A stretch of 64,000 bases of DNA from Solibacillus faecavium (GTDB taxonomy: Bacteria > Bacillota > Bacilli > Bacillales_A > Planococcaceae), in NCBI RefSeq assembly GCF_014836905.1, contig NZ_JACSPZ010000009.1, positions 1-64,000 on the forward strand. The letters are read 5' to 3'. Below the pieces are notes generated by a model. It did no database searches, had not been told where the DNA came from, and saw only the letters and a program-made list of their open reading frames with translations. Below, piece by piece: positions 54,326 through 62,782 of the stretch. Numbering within the stretch: position 1 is the first letter of the stretch; each line of letters begins with the position of its first letter. A program made the translations under genes and the position numbers.

Positions 54326-54559
54326 ATGATGTATAAATCAGTGGAACAAACTGCAAATGATATAGGCATGTCGGAGCACCAGATTCTACAGTACATTTAT
54401 GCTGGTCGTATTAAAGCAGTGCATGATGGTGAAAACTTTTTAATTAACAGTGCACAATTTGAAACGTACCATCAGCAACTTGAGCGAATTAAAGAAGAAA
54501 TCGAAATTTGGAAAAACACTCCTATCCCAGAAGATGTGGATATTAAGGATGAGGACTAA
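54326..54559 (+). CDS. excisionase-family HTH DNA-binding protein
   Basis: A 77-residue protein with a MerR/excisionase-like winged helix: SVEQTANDIGMSEHQILQYIYAGRIKAVHDGENFLI is the helix-turn-helix plus wing, followed by an acidic C-terminal helix. AAAGGAGG precedes ATG. No integrase or phage gene is nearby, so it is more likely a small regulator than a true excisionase. Confidence 0.78.
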   Translation: MMYKSVEQTANDIGMSEHQILQYIYAGRIKAVHDGENFLINSAQFETYHQQLERIKEEIEIWKNTPIPEDVDIKDED

Positions 54560-54586
54560 AGAAAATTGCAAAATCTACTCTTCGAA

Positions 54587-54617
54587 GAAGGCGTGATAAT
54601 ATAGTCACGCCTTTTTG
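54587..54617 (+). terminator. intrinsic terminator after HTH gene
   Basis: An 8-bp perfect stem (AGGCGTGA with TCACGCCT) and loop, followed by T5. Confidence 0.83.
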
Positions 54618-54743
54618 TGATTTAATTTATCTAATTCTAAGAAGCTCACTTAACCAATTTATGTTAATATTAAGTATTATTTACATAAAGTAACCATGTG
54701 GAATTCTAATTTACATTTAAAAAGCTCTAGAGGGAGGATTGTA

Positions 54744-55712
54744 ATGAGAACGTTTTTATTAGGAACAATATGCTTTGCAGGTATACTGAGCGGGTGCACT
54801 CAATCAAATACAGATCAGACTAAAGAGATAAATGAGTTAAAAAAACAAATGGAACAGATATCACTAGAAAATGAGGCTCTCATAAAACAAGCAAACAGTG
54901 ATTATTCAACTATTTCAGTAAAAAATATCGAAAAATATCCTCAGACTCTTTATAAGAAAAAAAGCTTAGATATCGATGAAGATGGTGAAGAGGAAATTAT
55001 TGAATTGTACGTAAATGCAGGAAAAATGGAAAATGGTTTATTCGCTTGGGACGATGGCCAGAACTGGTTGTTAGTAGTGAAGGATGGTGAAAATTCTTAT
55101 CCGCTATTTGATGATTATATTCAACTAGGCTCCCTGGATTTTAGTACCGCAACTTTTGATGGAAAGCCGGGAATTGTGATGCATATGACGCAGCACGCTA
55201 GTATAATTATCCAAAAATTCACTTACGATCAAAAGGTAAAGGGATTTCAAAAGGAAACCTTTTATAAAAAAGAGAATATGAACGATTATTATAATCAACC
55301 CGCTTCCTATGCTCTTTTTAAAGACGCTTATGAACTTATGGAAATAGCCTTTGAGAAAACGGTCCCAATACAAGAAGCCAGTGAAAATACCCTTCAGGAT
55401 TCTCAGGAGAGATGGTATATCATAGAGCCGGTCTTACAGGAAATTAGAAATACTCAACATCTGTTCGAGCTAGCCTTTACCCTGAATCCTGAACTAAATG
55501 TTTCTTTAAACGGTCCCATTACCTTCCTTAACGAAATGATTATCGACTCACCAACAGCCGTTCAAGTGGATCAGTTAAAAACGATTTATAGGATGATAAA
55601 AGAGAGTGAGATACAAGAGTTAATTATAGAAGAAAACAATCAACTACACCCATCTGTTAGAGACCTGTTTCAAAAATTTGATTCTACCCTTAATGTACAG
55701 CAGAGTTCGTAA
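54744..55712 (+). CDS. lipoprotein of unknown function
   Basis: A 322-residue exported lipoprotein: short basic end, hydrophobic core and lipobox LSGC with Cys18. A coiled-coil stretch (KEINELKKQMEQISLENEAL) follows, then a VCBS/FG-GAP-like segment (SLDIDEDGEEEIIELYV) and a helical C-terminal part. The in-frame ATG at 54696 has no signal sequence logic, and GGGAGG precedes the ATG at 54744. Role unknown; surface-attached. Confidence 0.75.
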   Translation: MRTFLLGTICFAGILSGCTQSNTDQTKEINELKKQMEQISLENEALIKQANSDYSTISVKNIEKYPQTLYKKKSLDIDEDGEEEIIELYVNAGKMENGLFAWDDGQNWLLVVKDGENSYPLFDDYIQLGSLDFSTATFDGKPGIVMHMTQHASIIIQKFTYDQKVKGFQKETFYKKENMNDYYNQPASYALFKDAYELMEIAFEKTVPIQEASENTLQDSQERWYIIEPVLQEIRNTQHLFELAFTLNPELNVSLNGPITFLNEMIIDSPTAVQVDQLKTIYRMIKESEIQELIIEENNQLHPSVRDLFQKFDSTLNVQQSS

Positions 55713-55727
55713 CAGCAACCTAAAGAC

Positions 55728-55765
55728 ACCATTGTTTCTAAAGAGGAACAATGGTGTCTTATACT
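55728..55765. terminator. bidirectional intrinsic terminator
   Basis: A perfect 14-bp stem (AAGACACCATTGTT, 55733-55746, with 55747-55760 as its complement; the outer pairs of the loop are shared) flanked by AT-rich tails. It lies between the convergent lipoprotein and hom genes. Confidence 0.7.
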
Positions 55766-55810
55766 TCATGGATAATATTTAATTCATTAAGTGAGATAGC
55801 TTCTCTCTTG

Positions 55811-56797
55811 TTAAATTGTTACTGTAAAACCTGCCCGTTTGCCAATAATCTCCGCATAATCTTCTACCATAACGCTTGCTGTCGGATACATACCTGCTCC
55901 TGGTCCGATTACGGATAATGTGCCGATATAGTCTGTTTCCATCGTTACGGCATTAAAGACATCATCCACCGGATAAAGTGGATGTTCATTATTTACTAAT
56001 AGCGGTGCAACTTTTGCATGAATTGTACCATCTTCCAGCTTTTCAACTTCTGCCACATGACGGTAGCGTAGCCCTTGCGCTTTCGCATCGGCTACTTGCT
56101 CTGCTGATATTGTATCAATGCCAATCACATCTACATCTGCCCAGTTTGGTTGTTCTCCAAATGCTAAGCTTGATAAAATCATCAGCTTTTTAAAGGCATC
56201 TTGACCCGAAATATCATTAAATGGATCTGCTTCTGCATAGCCTAATTGCTGCGCCTCTTTTAGCGCCTGATCAAAACTCCAGCCCTCTGCACGCATTTTA
56301 GTTAAGATGTAGTTTGTCGTTCCATTTAAAATTCCCTGTACACATCTAACTTCATTTACAAGCAGAATGTTTTTCATCGTTTTTATAATAGGCACACCAC
56401 CTGCTACGGTTGCCTCAAAGCCGATAAATACACCATTTAACTTTGCTAATGCTTCGAGTTCTTCGCCCCGTTTCGCAAGCATCACTTTATTCGCTGTAAT
56501 GACATGGCATTTCGCCTCAACAGCACGTTTTAAGTATGTGAATGCAGGTTCTTCATTTACAATCGCTTCAAATACTACTTGCAGGTCACTCTCCGCCAGT
56601 ACGTCATCCATTGACTCTGTCATTAAATGCTTTGTTCCCGGTACACGCTCACGGCTTGCATCGGTTACTAAAATCTTCGCGACCTCCAGTTCTACCCCCA
56701 GCTTTTCGCGAAGCTCCTGCCTCTTCTCATTTAAAATATGGTAAATTCCCTGACCTACTGTGCCAAATCCTAAGATCGCTGCCTTGATTGTTGCCAT
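55811..56797 (-). CDS. hom: homoserine dehydrogenase lacking ACT domain
   Basis: A 328-residue NAD(P)-dependent enzyme converting aspartate semialdehyde to homoserine. Rossmann loop GFGTVGQG (10-17), ANKVMLA, GTTNYIL and YAEADPFNDISGQDA with the catalytic Asp/Lys region are intact. Most Bacillus Hom proteins are ~430 residues with a C-terminal ACT domain for feedback inhibition; this one ends after the catalytic core (VMVEDYAEIIGKRAGF), so it is likely not threonine-inhibited. GGAGGAG precedes ATG at 56797; the earlier start (56824) is unsupported. Related by pathway to metY 0.8 kb upstream. Confidence 0.9.
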   Translation of the reverse strand: MATIKAAILGFGTVGQGIYHILNEKRQELREKLGVELEVAKILVTDASRERVPGTKHLMTESMDDVLAESDLQVVFEAIVNEEPAFTYLKRAVEAKCHVITANKVMLAKRGEELEALAKLNGVFIGFEATVAGGVPIIKTMKNILLVNEVRCVQGILNGTTNYILTKMRAEGWSFDQALKEAQQLGYAEADPFNDISGQDAFKKLMILSSLAFGEQPNWADVDVIGIDTISAEQVADAKAQGLRYRHVAEVEKLEDGTIHAKVAPLLVNNEHPLYPVDDVFNAVTMETDYIGTLSVIGPGAGMYPTASVMVEDYAEIIGKRAGFTVTI

Positions 56798-56893
56798 TGC
56801 CTTTCTCCTCCAAATTCTTAACACATATATATTGACGAATAATTCAAATAATTTATCTTAAAGAAATTCTATCCTATATAATACATGAAAACA

Positions 56894-56933
56894 AGGAGAA
56901 TCTCTCCTAGAAGGACATTTGTTTACTGTAAAC
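56894..56933 (-). promoter_or_regulatory. two small palindromes upstream of hom
   Basis: AGGAGA-ATC-TCTCCT (56894-56908) and GTTTAC-T-GTAAAC (56921-56933) lie about 100-135 nt upstream of hom, next to a candidate minus-strand promoter (TTGTTT, 17 nt, TAGAAT). They are operator candidates only. Confidence 0.35.
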
Positions 56934-56984
56934 GGTCAAATTTCATTTAAATTCTATTGTTTAATAGCTAAATCGGGTAAACAA

Positions 56985-57016
56985 AAACACTAGCAGAAAT
57001 TCTCCGGCTAGTGTTT
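56985..57016 (-). terminator. intrinsic terminator of SocA/Panacea-like gene
   Basis: A 10-bp perfect stem (AAACACTAGC, 56985-56994, with 57007-57016) and 12-nt loop; the minus strand continues with TTTGTTTACC. Confidence 0.75.
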
Positions 57017-57025
57017 AAAGTTATT

Positions 57026-57424
57026 TTATACTGCTACATTTACAGAATTATATACGCGTAAACGATGCGCATTTAAAATTTTTGTCATAACAAGTTCTTC
57101 TTTTACGGAGTAGTTTGGCACCGCATATGGGCGTTGCACTAACTGGAACTCACCATATTTTAAAAACCATTCGCGTGCTGGAGTTAAAATATGCGCACTT
57201 CCATGAACGTTATACTCCTCAGCAACTTCCTTTATGACATAGCCTGTTGTTTCCAGATTGTGAGTTTGTTCCGAGAAAGCACTATGCCCAAAAACCTTTT
57301 GCCACATGACATTTACATCCGCTAAAATTTGCTGAATTGCACAAGCATTTACATATTCCTTTACTTCGTTTAATTCATAAATAATGTAGGCTGCTACATT
57401 TTGTGCACTGTATACTTTCCCCAT
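57026..57424 (-). CDS. small protein with SocA/Panacea (DUF4065)-like pattern
   Basis: A 132-residue soluble protein. The N-terminal half (YSAQNVAAYIIYELN, then CAIQQILADVNVMWQKVFGHSAFSE) has the helix pattern of Panacea/DUF4065 proteins, which include the SocA antitoxin-type adaptor. The family match is read by eye and weak. ATG at 57424 has AAAGGAG 9 nt upstream; the longer start at 57448 overlaps it. It is monocistronic, with no toxin partner adjacent. Confidence 0.55.
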   Translation of the reverse strand: MGKVYSAQNVAAYIIYELNEVKEYVNACAIQQILADVNVMWQKVFGHSAFSEQTHNLETTGYVIKEVAEEYNVHGSAHILTPAREWFLKYGEFQLVQRPYAVPNYSVKEELVMTKILNAHRLRVYNSVNVAV

Positions 57425-57564
57425 GTCGAACAACTCCTTTTCCTTCAATAATGCTGCAACATTATTTCAAATATTTTGGTTGGTAGTTTTATTATTCCAA
57501 TTGTATTACTAGGTATTAACTTTGTCAATAAAACTTATATAATTAGTAGGAATTAATTTTCTAA

Positions 57565-57606
57565 AAATTGCTTAGCTTCTCGAATGGGAAAAGCTAAGCT
57601 TTTTTT
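57565..57606. terminator. bidirectional intrinsic terminator of metY
   Basis: A 9-bp stem (GCTTAGCTT, 57570-57578, with 57591-57599); T-rich tails lie on both sides, so both directions are served. Confidence 0.78.
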
Positions 57607-57611
57607 AAGTT

Positions 57612-58916
57612 TTATACGTTTGTCTCTGCGCCTACTTCAGCCGCAACTTTCGCTAATGCCTGTTCTAAATCCGCGATAATATCTTCTGCTGCTTCTAACC
57701 CGATCGATAAGCGAATGAGCTCTTCCGATACGCCGGCAGTTTTTAATTCTTCAGCAGATAACTGTTGGTGCGTTGTGCTCGCAGGATGGATAATTAATGA
57801 ACGAGCATCCCCAACGTTTGCTACATGCGAGAATAATTCCACGTTATCAATTACTTGGCGCCCTGCTTCACGTCCACCTTTAATGCCGAACGTAATGATT
57901 GATCCGAAGCCGTTTTTCAAATATTTTTTCGCCAAATCATGTGTCTCAAAATCTTCAAAACCGTTGTAATTTACGTATTCCACAAATGGGTGGTTTCTTA
58001 AATACTCGGCAACTTTTTGTGTGTTTTCATTGTGACGGACAATACGCAAATGAAGCGTTTCTAGTCCTTGTAGGAAATTAAATGCCGCGTCAGCAGATAA
58101 TGTTGGACCAAAATCACGCAATAGTTGAACACGAAGCTTTGTCGCAAATGCAGCGCCTGCTGTGTCAATTCCGTAGCGTAGACCATGGTAAGAAGTATCC
58201 GGTTCTGTAAATCCTGGATGTCTTCCTTGTGTCCAGTCAAACTTTCCAGCATCAACGACAATCCCACCGATCGTCGTTCCATGACCGCCAATCCATTTTG
58301 TTGCAGAATGAATGACAACATCCGCGCCGAATTCAATCGGATTACTTCCATATGGGGAAGCAAATGTGCTGTCTATTAATAACGGAAGACCATTGTCATG
58401 AGCGATGTTTGCTACTGCTTCAATATCGAGTACTTTCAAGCTTGGATTTCCGATTATTTCAGCGAAGATCGCCTTCGTTTTATCAGTAATCGCCGCTTGG
58501 AAGTTTGCAGGATCTGATTCATCCACAAATTTTACTGTAATGCCGTAGCGAGGCAATGTAGTTGCGAATAAATTGTATGTTCCTCCGTACAGAGAACCAG
58601 CAGCAACAATTTCATCTCCTGCACCGGCTACATTTAAAATGGAGAATGCCACTGCTGCTGCGCCAGATGAAAGCCCTACTGCAGCTGTGCCCCCCTCAAG
58701 TAAAGCAACCCGTTCTTCAAATGCCCCCACTGTAGGATTCATAATACGAGAATAAATATTGCCAGTTTCCTGTAATGCAAATAGACGTTGCGCATGAGCA
58801 GTGTCATTGAATGCATAGGCAGTTGTACGATATACAGGAACTGCAATCGCCCCCGTTACAGGATCTGGCTTTTGCCCCCCGTGCAATAATAAAGTTTCTG
58901 GTCTTAAATTCGTCAC
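57612..58916 (-). CDS. metY: O-acetylhomoserine sulfhydrylase
   Basis: A 434-residue PLP enzyme of the Cys/Met-metabolism family. It makes homocysteine from O-acetylhomoserine and sulfide. The PLP lysine is Lys207 (HSATKWIGGHGTTIGG), and RPETLLLHGGQ, AVPVYRTTAYAF and FVDESDP are MetY-type segments. The start is GTG at 58916 with GGAGG 8 nt upstream. Transcription is controlled by an S-box riboswitch in its leader. The length fits MetY rather than the shorter MetB/MetI types. Confidence 0.93.
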   Translation of the reverse strand: MTNLRPETLLLHGGQKPDPVTGAIAVPVYRTTAYAFNDTAHAQRLFALQETGNIYSRIMNPTVGAFEERVALLEGGTAAVGLSSGAAAVAFSILNVAGAGDEIVAAGSLYGGTYNLFATTLPRYGITVKFVDESDPANFQAAITDKTKAIFAEIIGNPSLKVLDIEAVANIAHDNGLPLLIDSTFASPYGSNPIEFGADVVIHSATKWIGGHGTTIGGIVVDAGKFDWTQGRHPGFTEPDTSYHGLRYGIDTAGAAFATKLRVQLLRDFGPTLSADAAFNFLQGLETLHLRIVRHNENTQKVAEYLRNHPFVEYVNYNGFEDFETHDLAKKYLKNGFGSIITFGIKGGREAGRQVIDNVELFSHVANVGDARSLIIHPASTTHQQLSAEELKTAGVSEELIRLSIGLEAAEDIIADLEQALAKVAAEVGAETNV

Positions 58917-58978
58917 TCTAATAACCTCCTAAAATTATTCGATGGTGAAATCGGTGTTTTTGAGGAGGATTTTTTAAA

Positions 58979-59011
58979 TGAAAAAAACCCTCTTCAGTTA
59001 AGAAGAGGGTT
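58979..59011 (-). terminator. S-box regulatory terminator
   Basis: Minus strand: AACCCTCTTC / GAAGAGGGTT stem (58986-58995 with 59002-59011), 6-nt loop, T7 tail. It follows the SAM aptamer and precedes metY, the expected expression platform. Confidence 0.88.
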
Positions 59012-59032
59012 GCGCATGAGCAAGTTTGCCTC

Positions 59033-59147
59033 CTCTTATCTTTCAAAATGATTGTCCATTTTGTAGGATTTAGCACCTTAGTCAGTTCATCACTTACTGG
59101 TTGCCGGGCATCTCAGGGCCTATTCCCTCCGCCGCTCTTGATAAGAG
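59033..59147 (-). promoter_or_regulatory. SAM-I (S-box) riboswitch aptamer
   Basis: Minus strand. P1 arms CTCTTATC (5' at 59140-59147) and GATAAGAG (59033-59040) pair. Conserved blocks between them: GAGGGA, GATGCCCGGCAACC, AAGGTGCTAAATCC and GAAAGATAAGAG. SAM binding should favour the terminator at 58979-59011 and shut off metY. Confidence 0.95.
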
Positions 59148-59503
59148 ATATGTGATTTATGTTCCATCGTTGATTCTCAGTATAAAGCAGAGTAATTCTA
59201 TAAGTCAACCGAAAAATTAAAATTTTCTGATTTTAAATTAATTCATAAAAATATTTTATCTTCCCACACTAAAATTATTATACTATTCTATACAATTTCT
59301 GCTTAAAACAAAATTTTTCTCAATATATTTATTCACCAAATATTAACATGTATCATTTTTTGGAAGTGCTATAATCATAATTGTTAAGGGATTTCCCTTG
59401 CAATTGGAAATAAAGAATATATTTTACTTTTAGAAGAATGGGTATATTTTGTCTTATTAATTTATTATTTAACTAAAACTTTAAACGAAGTGAGGCGTTA
59501 AGT
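59148..59503. other. divergent regulatory spacer metY/SLC13
   Basis: No gene. It holds the metY promoter on the minus strand (59179-59208), and on the plus side TATAAT near 59370 and a small palindrome AAGGGA-TT-TCCCTT at 59386-59399 upstream of the SLC13 gene. Confidence 0.5.
59179..59208 (-). promoter_or_regulatory. sigma-A promoter of the S-box/metY transcript
   Basis: Minus strand: -35 TTGACT (59203-59208), 18-nt spacer, -10 TATACT (59179-59184). The transcript would start near 59172, 25 nt before the aptamer. Confidence 0.8.
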
Positions 59504-60985
59504 ATGGCAACAGAAGCGACAAGTAAACGAAATTTAAAACCATTATGGATAGTTTTAGCGTTTGCAGCACTCATTACCATTGTTTTACTTCCAAATAGTG
59601 GTGGAGATCTTCCCGTTGTTGGACAACGAGCATTAGCTATTTTAGCATTTGCCGTTATATTATGGGTAACCGAAGCGGTAGCCTATCCGGTTAGTTCTGC
59701 AATGATATTAGCTGCCATCGCTGTTTTATTAGGTTTGGCTCCGAGTATGGAAGATCCTTCCGTACAAATGGGCACTAAAGAAGCGTTAAAATTAGCGTTA
59801 GGTGGATTTAGTAGTTCCTCGGTTGCGTTAGTCGGGGCTGCATTATTTTTAGCAGCTGCCATGCAAATAACGAACCTTCATAAGCGTATTGCACTGTGGG
59901 TTTTATCATTAGTTGGAACAAAAACGAAAGCATTAGTAGTAGGGGCTATTTTAGTAGCAATTGTATTAGCTTTTGTTGTACCAAGCGCGACTGCTCGTGC
60001 TGGTGCAGTTGTCCCTATTCTATTAGGGGTTGTTGCGGCTTTTGGATTATCTAAAGAAAGTAGACTTGCAGCGTTGTTAGTTATTACCGCTACCCAAGCT
60101 GTTTCAATTTGGAATGTGGGGATTAAAACTGCTGCAGCGCAAAACTTAGTAGCACTTGGTTTTATTAACTCTGAATTTGGAGTCGATATTTCTTGGGGCA
60201 AGTGGTTTATGTATGCCGCGCCGTTTTCAGTCATCATGTCCTTCGTATTATTCTTTGTTATGATTAAATTAATCAAACCCGAAACGGATAATATAGCTGG
60301 CGGAAAAGAAATTATCCGTAAGCAATTGCAAGATCTTGGTCCTTTAAAACACAAAGAAATTACTTTAATCATCACTTCTGTTTTACTATTATTCTTCTGG
60401 TCAACAGAAGGAAAATTGCATCCATTTGATACGACAACGATTACCATTTTAGCTATTGCCTTTTTATTGACACCTAAACTTGGAGTATTTAATTGGAAAG
60501 AAGCTTCTAGCCGTATTGACTGGGGTACATTGATTGTTTTTGCAGTCGGTATTTCACTTGGAACGACTCTTTTGGGTACAAAAGGTGCAGCCTGGCTGTC
60601 TAATACGATTTTCGGCTCACTTGGCTTAGAGACGATGCCTATTATAGCTACCATAGCATTAGTTACTGTTTTCAATATTGTCATTCATTTAGGTTTTGCA
60701 TCTGCGACAAGCTTGGCTTCTGCCTTGATTCCCGTATTTATCGCATTGGCCATTAGTTTACCGATGCCTTTAGAAAATCAAATTGGTTTTGTACTAATCC
60801 AGCAATTTGTTATTTGCTTCGGATTCCTATTACCAGTAAGCGCACCGCAAAACATGCTTGCTTACGGTACAGGCGCATTTACAACAAAGGATTTTTTGAA
60901 GTCAGGTATTCCGCTAACAATCGTTGGTTATATTTTAATACTTCTTCTAAGTGCAACGTACTGGAAATGGATTGGACTATTATAA
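59504..60985 (+). CDS. SLC13/DASS family anion transporter
   Basis: A 493-residue membrane transporter with about 11-12 hydrophobic helices of the divalent anion:sodium symporter (SLC13/DASS) superfamily. Signatures: ILWVTEAVAYPVSSAMILAA near 50-70, VPSATARAGAVVPI, and FLLPVSAPQNMLAYGTGAF near 440. It likely moves dicarboxylates, sulfate or citrate-like anions with Na+. GTGAGGCG precedes ATG. It ends at a strong terminator. Substrate specificity is not readable; the metY neighbour is divergent, so no sulfur link is implied. Confidence 0.9.
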   Translation: MATEATSKRNLKPLWIVLAFAALITIVLLPNSGGDLPVVGQRALAILAFAVILWVTEAVAYPVSSAMILAAIAVLLGLAPSMEDPSVQMGTKEALKLALGGFSSSSVALVGAALFLAAAMQITNLHKRIALWVLSLVGTKTKALVVGAILVAIVLAFVVPSATARAGAVVPILLGVVAAFGLSKESRLAALLVITATQAVSIWNVGIKTAAAQNLVALGFINSEFGVDISWGKWFMYAAPFSVIMSFVLFFVMIKLIKPETDNIAGGKEIIRKQLQDLGPLKHKEITLIITSVLLLFFWSTEGKLHPFDTTTITILAIAFLLTPKLGVFNWKEASSRIDWGTLIVFAVGISLGTTLLGTKGAAWLSNTIFGSLGLETMPIIATIALVTVFNIVIHLGFASATSLASALIPVFIALAISLPMPLENQIGFVLIQQFVICFGFLLPVSAPQNMLAYGTGAFTTKDFLKSGIPLTIVGYILILLLSATYWKWIGLL

Positions 60986-61014
60986 TCGACTTCAAGTAAA
61001 AAATTGACTAGAAT

Positions 61015-61046
61015 AAGCTTAAAGGATCATTCCTTTAAGCTTTTTC
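61015..61046 (+). terminator. intrinsic terminator after SLC13 gene
   Basis: A 12-bp perfect stem (AAGCTTAAAGGA, 61015-61026, with 61031-61042), TCAT loop, then T-rich tail. Confidence 0.87.
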
Positions 61047-61072
61047 TATTACATACAAAGGGAGATGTTCAT

Positions 61073-61807
61073 GTGGAAACGAGAGAATTGTTACGTAGTC
61101 ACTCATCTGTTCGTAAATATACAGGTGAAGTAATTTCAAAAGATACAGTCATTGATTTAATTGAGACTGCTCAAATGGCAGCAAGCTCGCACTTTGTCCA
61201 AGCATATAGTGTTATATGGGTAACGGATGATGAAAAGAAAGCAAAACTAGGTGAGCTATCCAAAAACGAATTCCAATTCCAAACAGCTGGTGCCTCATTT
61301 TTATTTTGCGTAGACTTCAAGCGATTACAAGCGGCTGGCCAAAAGCATGATGTTAACATTGTCACAGACTCAGCAGAAAACGTGCTTGTAGGTGTTGCAG
61401 ACGTTTCACTATTTGCTCAAAACTTCGTTGTGGCAGCAGAAGCAATGGGCTATGGTATTTGCTATATTGGCGGTGCACGTACAAATCCAAAGGAAATCAG
61501 CGATCTGTTCAACTTGCCGGAAAATGTATTTCCGCTATTCGCTATGACAATCGGGACACCTACAAAACGAAACGAAACAAAACCGCGTTTACCAGTAGAT
61601 GCCGTGTTGCATGAAAACAGCTACAACGTTGAAAAGTATGACGCTCTTCTAGATGAATACGATGCAACGATGGAAAGCTACTATGCAAGCCGTTCTTCTA
61701 ATCAAAAAATGGCTACATGGACAAAGCAAATGGCAGACTTTTTAATCGAACAAAAGCGGCCTCATATGAAAGATTTCCTAGCTTCTAAAGGATTTAACTG
61801 GAAATAA
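61073..61807 (+). CDS. NfsA/NfrA1-like nitroreductase
   Basis: A 244-residue FMN oxidoreductase of the oxygen-insensitive NADPH nitroreductase (NfsA/FRP) type: RSHSSVRKYTGEVI at the N terminus, AAQMAASSHFVQAYSVIWV-like FMN segment, and GYGICYIGGARTNP. The start is GTG at 61073, 8 nt after GGGAG; an in-frame TTG-type start at 61004 would run through the upstream terminator. Larger than the YdjA-like enzyme at 13.1 kb. It reduces nitro compounds, quinones or flavins. It is followed by repeat copy 3. Confidence 0.88.
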   Translation: METRELLRSHSSVRKYTGEVISKDTVIDLIETAQMAASSHFVQAYSVIWVTDDEKKAKLGELSKNEFQFQTAGASFLFCVDFKRLQAAGQKHDVNIVTDSAENVLVGVADVSLFAQNFVVAAEAMGYGICYIGGARTNPKEISDLFNLPENVFPLFAMTIGTPTKRNETKPRLPVDAVLHENSYNVEKYDALLDEYDATMESYYASRSSNQKMATWTKQMADFLIEQKRPHMKDFLASKGFNWK

Positions 61808-61820
61808 AGGAATATCTAAA

Positions 61821-62104
61821 GAGGCTGGGATAAAATGAAAAACATCTATTTTTCCAAAGAAAAAATAGATGTTTTTCTGCTTCTGCCAGAATTGATTTCC
61901 GTTACGGGGACGCTTTCAGGGGGCACGGCCTTACACGATCGTCTCAGGCGTCGGTGCTCCTGCGGTTACTCGTCGCAAAATAAATTTTGCTGTTCCCCCA
62001 GGAGTCGCCCCTTCACTCCAATCAATTCATATAATATCAATTCCTTAATAAGAATATTTCCCTTATACAAAGAAATTTCTACTTTTGTCCCAGCCCCTTT
62101 TTAT
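61821..62104 (-). repeat. dispersed structured intergenic repeat, copy 3
   Basis: Same orientation as copy 2. Ends GAGGCTGGGATAAAA and TTTTGTCCCAGCCCC. The AT hairpin (61838-61853 with 61861-61876) keeps pairing with its own sequence. Compared with copies 1 and 2, the core has a replaced loop (TTACACGATCG) and an extra segment of about 35 nt near 61950-61990, so this copy is longer. Between two plus-strand genes. Confidence 0.83.
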
Positions 62105-62287
62105 TTTTCTCCAACGTTATCACTGGATCCTATTATACTAGAGGAATTTTTGATGTTAGTTCTTTCTATATAAGAATAATGGTAATTAATTTTATTGCTG
62201 TAGTTAATTCGATCTTTAATACCTAAGATTTTTTTATTATGTTTTGTTAAAATATTGTTACAGCAGTAGTAAAAGGGAGGAATTAAA

Positions 62288-62701
62288 ATGACCCCTAGTT
62301 TTGTAGCAAAATCCTTGGAACGTCAACATTTAAAAACAGTGCGCAAACATTTGTTGCAAATAATCGATATTAACACTGCACTAAGAGATGTCCACAATCA
62401 TATTGCATCACATATTAATAAAGAAAAATATGAAGCAATCACAGCTTATGTCAATCAATATATTTCCTATACACATATTTGGCAGATTAAGTTTGTTTGC
62501 AATTTGGAAGATCCAGAAGTGGCGCTATTGCAAATTTTCCACTTAAATTACATTCTCGAACGCGAACAAGCAGAGAAATTTGCAAAAGAGCGTGAAATTT
62601 TAAAAGAACAACACGATAAATTCCTTTCAATTACACTTTATTCAGATAGTCATATTGAAGAACGTTATAAAAAAATAGTGCAGTTTATTCAGGAGTATTA
62701 G
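62288..62701 (+). CDS. hypothetical helical protein
   Basis: A 137-residue, His- and Glu-rich, mostly alpha-helical cytosolic protein; no family recognised. AAAGGGAGG lies 7 nt before ATG, and the gene ends at a shared terminator, so it is very probably a real gene. Confidence 0.7.
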   Translation: MTPSFVAKSLERQHLKTVRKHLLQIIDINTALRDVHNHIASHINKEKYEAITAYVNQYISYTHIWQIKFVCNLEDPEVALLQIFHLNYILEREQAEKFAKEREILKEQHDKFLSITLYSDSHIEERYKKIVQFIQEY

Positions 62702-62736
62702 AAACAGTAGGTTTTCAAAAAACAAATTCCACTAAA

Positions 62737-62782
62737 AAATAAAGGAGCGATGCCGAAATTACGGTATGCTCCTTTATTTTTA
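62737..62782. terminator. bidirectional intrinsic terminator
   Basis: A long AT-rich stem (AAAATAAAGGAGC arm with GCTCCTTTATTTT; inner GCCG/CGG with a one-base bulge), T-rich on both sides. It separates convergent genes. Confidence 0.82.

Noticed and set aside
54326-54559. Excisionase of an integrated element
   Set aside because: No integrase, attachment repeats or phage genes nearby; more likely a small chromosomal regulator.
56798-57025. T-box or S-box leader for hom
   Set aside because: No GGGUGG-type T-box sequence or SAM aptamer blocks on the minus strand.
59878-60684. 268-codon minus-strand ORF opposite the SLC13 gene
   Set aside because: Antisense shadow of a membrane protein gene; no binding site or family.
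61835-62173. 112-codon plus-strand ORF
   Set aside because: It lies inside repeat copy 3 and its frame is not kept in copies 1 and 2.
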